From contig VCCP01000005.1 of assembly GCA_005765155.1 (NCBI GenBank), positions 3,472,001-3,536,000 on the forward strand: DNA of 64,000 nt, given 5' to 3'. The notes beneath the pieces were generated by a model that was not told the DNA's origin, did not search any database, and saw only the letters and a list, made by a program, of their open reading frames with translations. The position numbers and the translations under genes are program-made. The stretch is from Zelopaecilomyces penicillatus (lineage: Eukaryota > Ascomycota > Sordariomycetes > Hypocreales > Pseudodiploosporaceae). Positions 1 through 11,700 of this stretch are shown in pieces; the first letter of the stretch is position 1; each line of letters begins with the position of its first letter.

Positions 1-309
1 GGCAATGGCCTTGGGAAGCTTCTTCACCTCGCCCGTCAAGCGCTGATGCTGGCCAATGTACAGTTGAACGCGTTGCATCCAGGCGGAGCCCACAGCGTCA
101 GGGGAATAATCCGGAAAATCAATTCTGCCTACGCCGATTCCCTGGAGAGCCTCGCTGTTGGATTCCTCGGGTAGGTTTATAGTGCCTTGGAGTTCTAGGA
201 TAGCAAGGCCAGAGGGGGTTTGAAGGAGTTTAGGTAAAGGATTCGAGTTAGTGGCTAATGAAGCCATCTTTGTGGGAGGGTAAAGCGAAACTGTTGATGA
301 AGATGCCAT
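1..309 (-). CDS. CTF8: Ctf8, subunit of the alternative RFC-Ctf18 clamp loader (5' part only)
   Basis: The first 103 codons of a gene that runs off the left edge, read from the ATG at 309 with no intron. After a short Ser/Thr-rich start, residues about 25-48 read LPKLLQTPSGLAILELQGTI, the N-terminal signature I associate with fungal Ctf8. A G-I-G-V-G-R-I-D-F stretch and a segment ending LYIGQHQRLTGEV follow, again as in this family. Ctf8 joins Dcc1 and Ctf18 to load PCNA and support sister-chromatid cohesion in the nucleus. A second in-frame ATG lies 14 codons in (MASLATN), so the true start could be there. The gene is divergent from RPS6, with about 510 bp between the two start codons. The family assignment comes from recalled consensus, not a search. 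Confidence 0.75.
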   Translation of the reverse strand, partial: MASSSTVSLYPPTKMASLATNSNPLPKLLQTPSGLAILELQGTINLPEESNSEALQGIGVGRIDFPDYSPDAVGSAWMQRVQLYIGQHQRLTGEVKKLPKAIA

Positions 310-821
310 TGTGCAACAGAGAGGAAGAGTATTTTATCGGTCAGGGATCTTCAATAACGGTTTGGTATAAGGGGAAAAAACAACTGTGATCTAGGCGATG
401 TGGTGATTGGATGATGTATTAACAACCCAGATGAAGTTGGAGCTCAGCTATGAGCTCACAGCTGTAGGCATGACTGCTGATGGAGTCCCACTGTTGTGGC
501 TGCGGGGATAGAGAAATGTTAGCGCGCCACAGTGAGGCTTCTGCAGCACAGCCGCGAAGTGGGACCTCGCAAATCAGGGGAGCGGGATATCCTTCCACCG
601 ATAGATCCTTGGGATGGTACGTACTGACTGGGCCGTGCACACATCAAGGTTGGATCATCGCTGATTGGCCAGGGTGTTTCTGCACATTCAGATTCCAACC
701 CTAGCGCTCACACACTTTCTCCATTTCGCCCAAATTTTACTACTTCTCTATCTATCACCACCCCAAACGCCAACTTCACGCGAGCCAGGTCAAGTCAACT
801 TGCACCACCACAACTGGCAAG
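310..821. other. Divergent promoter region between CTF8 and RPS6
   Basis: About 510 bp separate the two start codons. The RPS6 side carries an AACCCTA telobox-like element (697-703) and a long C/T-rich stretch (about 710-780) typical of strongly expressed fungal genes. Short ORFs on both strands here lack any family signal. Confidence 0.5.
697..703 (+). promoter_or_regulatory. AACCCTA telobox-like element upstream of RPS6
   Basis: The heptamer AACCCTA lies about 120 bp before the RPS6 start and just ahead of a pyrimidine-rich tract. Teloboxes bound by Tbf1-type proteins are known in ribosomal-protein promoters of many filamentous fungi. The role here is inferred from motif and position only. 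Confidence 0.35.
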
Positions 822-2135
822 ATGAAGGTATGCAGACGACCCTTCCGAAACCCTTTTCTCATGTGCGCTGGGTCTACAGGATAGCTGCTGGCTATGGCTC
901 TTATTTTCTCGAGCTCGAGACTTGGCCAATGCTGATGTTCTGGCAATCCTGTGGACCCCATCGCTGGCATGGAGAAGGTTCTTCAAAAAGAAAGAAAATC
1001 TAACAATTCACTAACATTTTGCCTTTTCTCAATAGCTGAACATTTCCTACCCTGCCAATGGCAGCCAGAAGCTCATCGAAATTGAAGATGAGCGCAAGCT
1101 CGCCGTCTTCATGGAGAAGCGGGTACGTCGAATTCTTTGATACACATATTGGACTCGAACATCCATACATCCCCCATCGCACGATCTCGAAGAAGAATAA
1201 AACCATGCAATCAGCATTACGAATAAACTTAGACTAACTGGAATTTCTTTTCTCAAATAGATGGGCGCTGAAGTCCCCGGTGACTCCGTCGGCGACGAGT
1301 TCAAGGGCTACATCTTCCGTATCACTGGTGGCAACGACAAGCAGGGTTTCCCCATGAAGCAGGGTGTCATGCACCCCAGCCGTGTCCGTCTTCTGCTCTC
1401 TGAGGGTCACTCTTGCTACCGCCCCCGACGCACTGGCGAGCGCAAGCGCAAGTCCGTTCGTGGTTGCATCGTCGGCATGGATCTCTCTGTCCTTGCCCTC
1501 AGCATTGTCAAGCAGGGCGAGGCTGAGCTCCCCGGCCTGACCGATGTCGTCCAGCCCAAGCGTCTCGGCCCCAAGCGAGCAACCAAGATCCGCAAGTTCT
1601 TCAACCTCACCAAGGATGACGATGTATGTTATACCCTACGCCCATACTCAGTCATCGCCTACCTGGAGCTGCGGGGGAGGCAGTGGCAGTCCGGGTAGAG
1701 TGTGAGAAGGTCCATCAGCACTATTTTGTGTCGATGGAGCGAGAGTATATAAAATAAATGGAGGCATCAGAACTAATCCTGGGGGAAATAGGTTCGAAAG
1801 TACGTCATTCGACGAGAGGTCCAGCCTAAAGGTGAGGGCAAGAAGCCTTACACCAAGGCCCCCAAGATCCAGAGGCTGGTCACTCCTCAGCGCCTCCAGC
1901 ACAAGCGTCATCGCGTTGCGCTTAAGCGCCGCCAGAACGAGAAGGTTAAGGACGAGGCTGTGAGTATTGTTCTGCAAATCCATCACTGTGGACTTCTGTC
2001 TGCATTTCTAGTAGCAACCAGGCTGATTCTATTGAACAGAACGAGTACGCTCAGCTCCTGGCCAAGCGTGTCGCCGAGGCCAAGGCCACCAAAGCCGATG
2101 CTCGTAAGCGACGAGCAAGCTCTATGCGCAAGTAA
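822..2135 (+). CDS. RPS6: 40S ribosomal protein S6 (eS6)
   Basis: Five exons: 822-827, 1036-1122, 1261-1623, 1792-1959 and 2040-2135. They give 239 aa, the usual eS6 length. The first exon holds only two codons (Met-Lys). Exon 2 gives LNISYPANGSQKLIEIEDE and exon 3 the conserved FRITGGNDKQGFPMKQGVM core. The protein ends KRRASSMRK, a basic serine-containing tail like the region phosphorylated in yeast and animal S6. All introns are GT-AG. It is a structural component of the small ribosomal subunit. A short first exon followed by a 208 nt intron is typical of highly expressed ribosomal-protein genes in filamentous fungi. Confidence 0.97.
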
Positions 2136-2769
2136 GGATCCGGAGTTTTATAATGAGAAAAAAGTGGAATCATCACACCTTGGTCCTGTGATTTGCATGC
2201 ATTGGGAACGAGGAGCTCTCGGGGCTTACCTTTTTAGCCCTTATCACGAATGTATTAGAGATATCAAAAATATTCAAAAATGCACTCTTGATGCCGAAAC
2301 AGCCACTTGTCTCGGATTATACACAATGGCAAAATTAATCTGTAAATGTGACCGACCATTCCTATGTAGTCAAAGGCGTGGTCACTGTCCTGCACTCTAC
2401 AGGATCTTGAAAATCTATGTCTACTGGTCATATGGGGTTTATGAAATAGATCACCGTGTATTATCCCTTCTCTAGGTGGATACCCCTAATTTCTACTTCG
2501 TACAAACTGCATCTGTTTTGTCCTAACTTGCATCTGTCCACCCCCGACCCCGACACGCCTCTCAACCTAATCCGTCCTAACTGTCGTCCAATGACCTAGG
2601 AGATCTGCACTTCTCCTAGGCCCTGTGTAACATGTCGATCTTCTCTAGTGAAAGCATGAGGCGTCAGAACTTGCACGAACACATGACGCCGGAGTTAACG
2701 TCCTCCTAGGGCACCATAGTCTTTTTAGTTATCAAGAAGGATGCAGTCCCATTGCACAAGAAAAGGCTG
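2136..2769. other. Convergent 3' region between RPS6 and TOM1
   Basis: About 630 bp hold the two 3' ends. The open stretch running past the RPS6 stop on the plus strand is chance reading through intron and 3' UTR. I see no RNA gene or repeat. Confidence 0.5.
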
Positions 2770-5700
2770 CTAAGCGAAGCCAAAGTATTCGCTTCCTTGT
2801 GTGATGGCCTTGATGACCTGCGAACGTAAAATGTCATAGCTGTCATATTCTGGAAGGTCAAACTCTGTAGCACATTGTTAGCTCTATCAGGATTTTATTT
2901 GTAAGGCCACATGTTGAGTCGTTTGACTTACGATTGAAGCAGGTATGCGTCGTAGGCAGACGATCTTTGTTGCCATAATCACGATGGATGTTAAAGCGAT
3001 TGACACCGTTCATACCCTCAAGCTCTTTGAAACCGTTGAGCGGGACCTTGCTTGTGCCAGTCACGAACTGAAGCAGTTTCGCCAACTCTTCCTTGTCAAA
3101 AGACCGGACTGCTCTCCAAAACCATTGGATTTGAGGAGACGAAGGACTGTAGTTGTGATATTCCGTATTGCTCTTCCAATCATCAATGTCAATATCTGGG
3201 AGACCAGAGATAAGAAGCTCCAGCTCCTGCTCATTAAAAATGGAAATTAATTCTGCGGGAATAATATCATGGAAGCCTAACAACAATGTTAGTGTGCTTG
3301 AAGATTGCATTTCAATCACAATTGACTTACCACTCAAGAAATTCTCCATCTGGTCTTTGACGGAGGAGAGAAGCTTGTGCTCAACCACAACCCGAACATA
3401 TTCGTGCTTATTCTCTTCAGTAACGGTAATTTCTCTGCCATTAGGAATCAAGTCCACGACCTTGGTGACGCCAAATTCGTCATCCTCAACCGAGAAAGTT
3501 TCCGTGATAATATCAGTAATATCATTCTCAAGCATCCAGCAGAGAGATTTGTAGTAGTCAGGATCAAATGACTCCATATCCTTGACAGAAACAGATTTGC
3601 CAAGGATTCTCTTGTATACAGCGCGGCTGAAGAAACAATCTAGTAATCGACCCTCGTACAGAGCCTTGCCAATAATGCGACCAATGAATTTAAAAAACCT
3701 CAAATGCTCATCATTGATTCCACTGAGCTTGTTCGGGTGGAACGTTGTACGATCCGATGAGACAGGGATGTATAAGGCATAATTCGGGTCAAACATTTGA
3801 CGGGCGAGGACCTGGAACCACTCGCGGGTTACACCTCCTGCATCAACACCTTCTTCTCCAGTAAAGCGAATGTTGAGTTTGCCAAATTTCATCTCATCGC
3901 CAGTCTTGAAACATAGCCATTTGAACGAATCATGGAAAACATGCTCACGGCGCACAGATAGCTGGAGTGGCGGGTATGAAGGACGGCTTTGGCTTTGGCC
4001 ACTCCGAGAGTGAACGCTTCGGTTGAAGTAGTTTCGCTTATTGTCAAACTCAAGGACCTTAGGGTTCTTGACTAGAAGCGAAAAAGTGCCCGACATGAGT
4101 TTTGGATTATTTCTCACGAGTTCATTGAGGATTCGGCGATGATCTTCCGTAAATGTAAAGAAGAGGTTTGCCGTACGAGATTCAGGCTGTGGACTGGACA
4201 GAGCTAACTCTTTCCCAATCTGGCTTTGAGCAGGATCATCATTTGTGGTGGTATTTTTACAAACCACCATTAGCGACTCAATCAAAGGAAGTAGGATTGT
4301 TGCTACATTGAGCATACTCTCGCGTTGGCGAATAGCACTAAGACATGCACTCAACTTGCCCCACATTGCCGAAAAGGTCGAGTTGTGATAGAGCGATGTG
4401 ACAAGATCATGCTTCTCGTTTTCTTTGTTGCTATTCGAATCACTCTCATCGTTTTTCTTCTTTCCATCAAACAGATGGTCAAGCGCTGTTAGTACACGAA
4501 GAAGCTTGTTTTGCTCTGACGCACCAGGCGAGAACTTGGCCAGTGCGACACCTTGTATTTCAGTTCCAGATGTTGCTTGATCAATGTGTGGCAGCAGATC
4601 ATCAAGATCCTTCACAATGTTTTCGCTGAGAATGCGCGCCTGATTGACCAGTTCCTGTCCGAAAATCGTCTTTGCGCCTGGGATAGCGGATAAGTTCTTT
4701 ATAGTGGAGATAGTGTTTTGGAATGTCTTTGAACTGCATTCTCGGGCAACGAAGACTCGCACGACAAGCATGAGATTCTGTGGTGGAATGATTGGTGGCT
4801 GCAACTGACGGGGGCGCTTCGATGTGGCCTCTTTCTTCTCTTCTTTTGAGCCTTCCGGACCAAGTGTGGTTTGCTCATTTGGTTGACTCGTTCCCGATGT
4901 CGTAGCCTGTGCTCCAACGGTACTGGCCTGCTCACTGGCTGCTGGTAGATCCTGAGCGCCCGTTTCAGTTCCAGCCTCTGGCATATCGGATTTCGGAACA
5001 GATGTATTACTTGTTGTAGCCTCCTTGCGACGACGTTCAAGATTTTGGAGAGGTAACGTCACTCGGTTTAGCAGATCTGCTAAATGTGTCATGACTAGTG
5101 AGCTTTCCGTTACCAAGTCACGGTCAAGCAGTGTTAATAAGGAATTGATTGCATATTTGTGTGCCTTGGTGTCCTTTGCCTTTCCTTTGCGGCCAAGCAT
5201 TCGTTTGACCGTTGATCCAACAATATCATGCTCTGTCAAGAACAACCAAGGAATGTGTGGGTTCTTGGTACACAGGTCAACGAGAAGATCCAAACATTGC
5301 TGTACAATTAACAGTGGCGACGTTTCCGAATTCGTCTGCATAGTGTTGACCAAACTCAGGGTTGTCAAGGTTCTTTTGAGGGTTTGCGGAGTCTTCTGCT
5401 CAAGATCCTTATCCTTTTGCTTTCGTGCCTTAAGCGAGAGTTGACCAAAACTGCGTTCAACAGCATTCATGTCGGTCGTGCCATCCTGCAAAATCTGAAG
5501 AACAGTACTGATGACCTCCAACCGAGTTTGGCGATTTTCACACACATCAGCAAAAACGCTAAAGAGATAAATGCGAATCGATCCTTGCTGAGTGATGAAC
5601 ATCAGACGCAGGAGAGTTGCCACACCAGCTTTATCGAGCATCTGGACTACCGTCCGTCGCTGAGTCTTGTTCTCCCCTTGATTTTCAGGTGAGCCCTGTA

Positions 5701-8700
5701 TAGTAACTCGAGCAGGCCCCGGCGGGGTTCTGCCAGGGGGAACGATGGGGCGAGCTCCACGCTGATGGGGGATAGGTGGGCGTTGCTGAGTGAGCGCTCG
5801 GACTTGGGCAGCCATCTCTGGAGGCAATTGTCCCATTATATCCTCGCCTTGGTCCATTAGAGCCTGTTCTCGCAGCTCGGGGGGGAAGGTTAAAAGAATA
5901 CTAGCAGGGTCCATATCTGCTGCAATTATATCTTGACCCTCGGCCAGGGCAGCTTGGCGACGACTGTCTTCCCGGTTACGTCGGCGCTGTTCTTGACGCT
6001 CTTGTTGCGCAATTTCCAGTCGTAGCTCTTCTGGGAGGGCATCAAGAAATTCTTGGAAAACCTCAGTTGCCTCACCAGACGTGGCTACTTCACGAGCCTG
6101 GGAACGTCTCTCGCTGACCGTGTGCGCAATAACCTCTTCTCTGAACTCTTCAGGCAGGGCAGCTAGATAGTCAGGGTCAATCCCTAGCTCTGTGACGTCT
6201 ACCTCCTCGCCTCTAATCATGGTCATTACCCGGGGTTCATCAGGTCCCCTAGCTGGTTGATTGTTGTCATGGGATGGGCCAGAACTTGATGATTCAACTC
6301 CTTCCATTGCATCATTGCTTGTTTCGGGATTAATGCCAGGAGACAGCGGTTGAGTTGCGTCTGTAGCGGCGGTGAGGGCAGCAGCAGCCGCGGCCTCCGA
6401 AGCAGCTCTTTCATTTGCTTCACGTTCCTCGGCTTCTCTCTTTTCTCTTTCTGCCTTTTCGTCGGCGGCTTTCGCCTCACGGACCAAGCGCTCTTCCTCG
6501 TCACGCTTCCTTCGAGCTTCGTCGAGACGTTTTTGGTTCTCAGCTTCTTCAGTCCTCACCTTTCTTTCCAGTTCCATAGCTGCTGGAGTTAACTGGGCAT
6601 TGATTGCATTGCTGAGTTTCGTTGCCTCTGCTGTGTGATTCGACCCAAAAATCATTCTCGCCTCTTCTTGGTAGCGATCCAGCGTCGACTCAGGAGTGAA
6701 GGCCACTGCTTGATAAGGTTCTTGGGAAGTGACATCTCGGCGGGGTTCATGTCGCAATCCTCGCATTGGTCCAATCTCTGCACTGCGAGAACCACCAGGC
6801 CCTGTTATGTGCAAGTGGAATGCATGCTGGCCATTACTGTTGCGGTTGATGACGGGCAAAAATTCCATCAGTTCGCCCAAGAACCCCATAGGGCCATCAA
6901 TCATGTGCCTACCAGGACCAAAGAATCCCTCTGGCAGCCTGAGGCCGATTGAGTGAGGCTGTCCTGGTCGTGGTGGGTTCTCATGCGCGTGATCGTTGCG
7001 ACGCAGGAGCGGATTCATGCCGTCCTCTGCATTAGCTTGAGGGCCAGCAGAGCGGTGGTTGCGTGAAAAATAACTGCGAAAATCTTTGATAAAAGACAGT
7101 TTTAGTAACTATCTTCAGAGTTCAGAGAAAAGGGGGGGAACCTACCGCCAAGATCCCGGTTTGATCTGGCCATGAAGTGTGGTGGAAACGGATTGCGATT
7201 GTCCATTCTCGCAAGCACAGGTCGCCTTCCACTACCATCCAAAAGGAAAAGTTGACGGTGTCGGTCGTCCATATCGGGATTCAGGCCATCCCATCCCAGC
7301 GCTGGCATCGGTGGAAGAGGGTCATTAACTGTACAGTTTGTGTCAGTCTGTGGCATGTTCATCTTATGTTGCGTATTAATCTTTTAGATCGGGTTTACTC
7401 ACGAGGATAGTCATCATCGTAGATGTATTCTTCATCCTCCATTTCTTCTTCATCGTCGTCATCTTCTGTAGTCAGGAGTCAAAATTTGAGCAAGAACGTA
7501 GATAAACGAAGCCAATACTTACCGCCATCATCATGGCCATCATCAATATAATGATCGTCCAACCCGTCCATAAGTTCAGGCTCGTATCCGTCGTCATCTC
7601 CCATAATGGCCCTAGCCATGTTATCAAGGAGGTCGCCGGGGCCCATGCCATGTATGTGCGCTTCGTCTTCGTCCTGTGCCTCAGCTTCATAGTCAATATC
7701 ATCGACCTGTGGGCGATCATCTTCCTCGTAACTATGACTCTCCCATCCCGAGTCACCATCGTCCTCCAGAGGATTTCCCTCTTCATCAACAATCTCTACC
7801 CTGTCCTCAACATCTTCCATATCGGCGGAGTCTACCTCATCATCTTCATCATCCTCATCATCCGAGCCTTCATCATCATCATCTTCGTCGTCGTCGTCAT
7901 CGTCATCGTCCATGATGACTTCGACTACGCCAGGGTCACCGTGAAGGCCTTCGATCTCGCCCATCTCGCTGAGCTCCTCATCATCGTCGCTTATGTTATC
8001 CTCGTCATCAGAGATGTCGTCGTCTCCGTAGTCCATCTCCTCATCGTCATATTCATCCCCATACATATCCTCATCATCATCGGCACCTTCAGACTCTGAT
8101 TCATCATCCTCACCACGAGGCTCTAGCATGCCAAGAGCGGAATTGCGATACAGGTCTGGGGTTTCCTCCCGATCATCGTCCACGTCTGATAGAGACGATG
8201 CGGATGCAAACTCATCCTCACTATGATCCCCTTGGGGTTCCGAGGGTAGGATGTTTGAGTGGCTGAGCTCCTTGGCGGTATCAGTCAGGACTCGGAGGAC
8301 GCGTAGTATGTATTTGATAGCCCTTTTAACTCCGGGATAGTTCAAGTTTATCTCAGCTATGGAGGCAGTCAGCTTGTCCAAATACCCTTTTTCATACATC
8401 AGACGCCGAATCTGTGCTTGGGAGCGTGATTGTGCTGTATCCGAATTGCGAGGGCCAGAGTTCTGATCTTTATCTCGCTCGCCAATCATCTGATTCATGA
8501 GTTCCGCCAAATAAACCATCCGAGAGTAACGAGTCTCCAGAGGCTCATCGGCGAGCGGGGCCTTCTCATAGGCTTTTAGTATGGTATCGAGAACAAACTT
8601 TCGAACGAAAAGCAAATCTGGCTCGTCATCATAAACAAATTTTTCTTTACTTCGGTCAAATGCTCTCTCATTGGTTTTCGCCACCAGCGCCACAAGAAGC

Positions 8701-11700
8701 TTCTGAGTTTGAGAAGATGTTGCTGCTTTTTTCTTTGCTGCTATGCTGTCCAAGGTTCCGTTCAGATTATTCTGGCATAGTAAATCGTATATCAAGTAGT
8801 TCAAGATGCTGGACCGCGGTTTCACGGGGGTTGTTGCTGACAAAGGAGGCGCGCTCCGCTTAAAATTGATGAACTCGACCTTTGTCCTAGTGTAACTTTG
8901 AAGGAGTTCAGTAAGGCAGCTGAGCAAGAAACACCGGTAGACAAAAATGGGGTGTTCCTCGGCCTTAAACACTGGCTTCGTCTGCTTCTTATCCTTTGCC
9001 TCCGCCGCTATCGATTCAATTGACGAATCAATTGGTCCTTCAGCGTTTGGCTCAACCTCGAATTTAGCTTCTTTGATTGTACTTGGTATTTCTTTGTCTT
9101 CAACTTCGCGGTAGTTGACAATTTCGCAAAGCAAAAAGTGGATAACACCATCAGGGTTTTCAACTACTGGCCTCTTGCTATCATGTTGTGGTTTTGGTGC
9201 ATCGGCCATCTCCTTGTCTGCAGGCTCGGTTGACGGCTTTACGTCTGGCGTTGAAGCGTCTTCAACAACAGGATTTGTGTCATTTACATCCTCCTTGTCT
9301 TGTTCTTTCCAAACCAGAGGCTGTGGTCGACTCACATCATTTGACGGAGCAACCCACCTGGAGAATCTAAGTAACTCATTTGTGACTTCCACAAATAATT
9401 CTGGTGCGCGAAGCGCGACTGGCGACATAGCTCGCAGATACGTTGAAACATCAGGATGACCACGCTGGTTGCGCTGTAAGGCAGGAAAGTCGGCTTTAAT
9501 CTCAGCACGCATAACTTGCTTGATAATTTCCTCATCTTCGATGATGTGGCGCAAAATGGTGATGAGGTGTGCAGTGACTCTAGTCTGTTTGAGGCGTTCA
9601 GAGCCAGAGCCAGACATTTGTTTGGCCATCAGGAAAAGTCGCTGTAAATTCTTCTTTTCCCCGACGTACTTGGCCAGATGACGTTTGCGGGTTAGTATAA
9701 CCAATACCCTCAAAACAGAAGTGGCCAGCATCTCCTCCTTTCCGATCCGAGGAAGTAAATCTAGCAAAGAATCCAGCATCTCGGCACGTTGCGCATCGTC
9801 AATCAAAGGTGACCCAAGTTGAATAATGGCTGACTCAACAGGTTCGTCCAAGGATTTTGGAGATTTCCACTCAACGGCAACAGGCCGTTCATCGCGACTC
9901 AGCAGCGTTTCCAGCACCAGCAGAATGAAGGGAATCCAAGGGGGGAGGTCATCTGTAGATGTAGAGTTGGGGACTTTGAGAAGACCCACGTACTCTTCAA
10001 TCTTGTCACTCAGAGTGTCGACATTATGCCCGAAGAACGTCTCATCCTGAAGTAAAAGGGCCAGTAAATGGGCATAAGCAGAAATGCATTTTCCATTACG
10101 TTTCTTTTCGTCATCGTCGAGAGCAAGTGATGATAATGCAAACGTCAAGGTGGACCCAACCTCTTCCTGAGCTTCGGGGTTCGTATGACGAAGGACCATC
10201 GCGTTGATAAGCTCTGAAACTTCAATTGCACTATCGGGGTGGGCACGGATAACGTCCAGGCATTGATCGATCATGTTGTCTCGAAGCTTGGCTCGCTGAT
10301 CATCGAGGCTCTCCTTCGTAGCCATGAATCGGGCAGCACTGGACTGCTCAGACGAGCCTTCCTCTCCCTGACTTGCTGCTTGAGCGCCTGTACCGCTGAG
10401 GCTGCTATCCTTGGGTCCGTCCTCAGGTTGGTATGAACGATCTACCAACTCGCCTAAGCTCTCGCTGGAAATATCTGGAAGTGCATCCAATGACATTCGA
10501 TGCGCATCGGGGACACTCGACTCAGTTGCCTCGCGATCAGTCGCAGCAGTGCTAGCTTCCGCCAGAGCAGTAACATCAGCATCTTGAGGGGGGATTGGAT
10601 TTCGAGGACCAGCAATTCCAGCTTTGTGAGCGCGACAATATTCCCGGGCGTTAGCGTTATTACCATTGGCCCTGAACACGGCCTCATGCACCAATGTCTC
10701 ATCATATCCCGCACCAACAAGGTCATCCACGACATCTCGAACACCTTGCCAATTGAAACGTGCATCAGTATACTTGAATAGCATGAATGGGGCCTATAGA
10801 AAGTTAGCCTCTACTAAGATAGAATCATGTTTGAGTGGCCCACATACCTTATCTTTTGGCGTCGATTGAAGTTCGTTCTCCGCAGCAGATATCATCTTGA
10901 GGATATCCAAAAGCCTCTTCACTGTCTGGTCGGGAACCTTCTCCACGAAATTTGAGTCCCAGAGCTCCATAATCACTGGCAGGATAGCTGCACGAAATTC
11001 AACCACGATCTGCTGATATATGTTTGGGACAATCTGTGACCGGTCGGTTTGACGTTGGAGGTTGAAGTGATTACTTGTTTCTAGTATGTACTTCCCATTG
11101 ACTAGTAAATAGTACAAGTCTAGAATCTTCTTCAAGCCAAATGCAGCAACTTTAGATTTCGACGACTCATCCGGAGTATTGTTGGCGCCTTGGCGCACAG
11201 ATCCAGCAAACACCTTTAGCATGGAGTTCAATACGTCCAAACCTTTCTCCTCTTTGAAGGCGAGAAGTACAGGCATGATGATCTGTAGGCTTGATCGATC
11301 ACTTTGCCGAGTTGTCGCTGGACTGTTGTCAGTATTGATCATACAAGAGTTAGAGATTTCGGACTTACGGTGGTCAATCAGCATTTCATGGATTGTGTGC
11401 AACATAATAATCCAATAGTGAAAATCTTTGGATGTAGGCTCAGAGCTCGCAACAGAGGGTGCCAGGTGGCTGAGAACAGTATCAGCAAGAGCCCTTGCAA
11501 TTTCGAGATGACGTGGACGAGGGAATAAGTCCCCATGGTTTGATTCGCGGCGAGGGAGTAAAGCTTTGCCCAAGGTTTGGAAAAGTGGAAATGAAGTTGG
11601 GATCATGGGATGTAATAAAATCCGGAGAGTCTCATAGTTTTGGAAACGAGGACTGGCCTGCTCCTGCTCAGTTGGACGAGTAGGGGCAGAGCTATCTGCA

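Noticed and set aside
7533..8099. A 188-codon plus-strand frame over the TOM1 acidic region, rich in Ile/Val
   Set aside because: It is the antisense of Asp/Glu triplet repeats; GAT/GAC codons read backwards give hydrophobic runs. TOM1 is strongly supported on the other strand.
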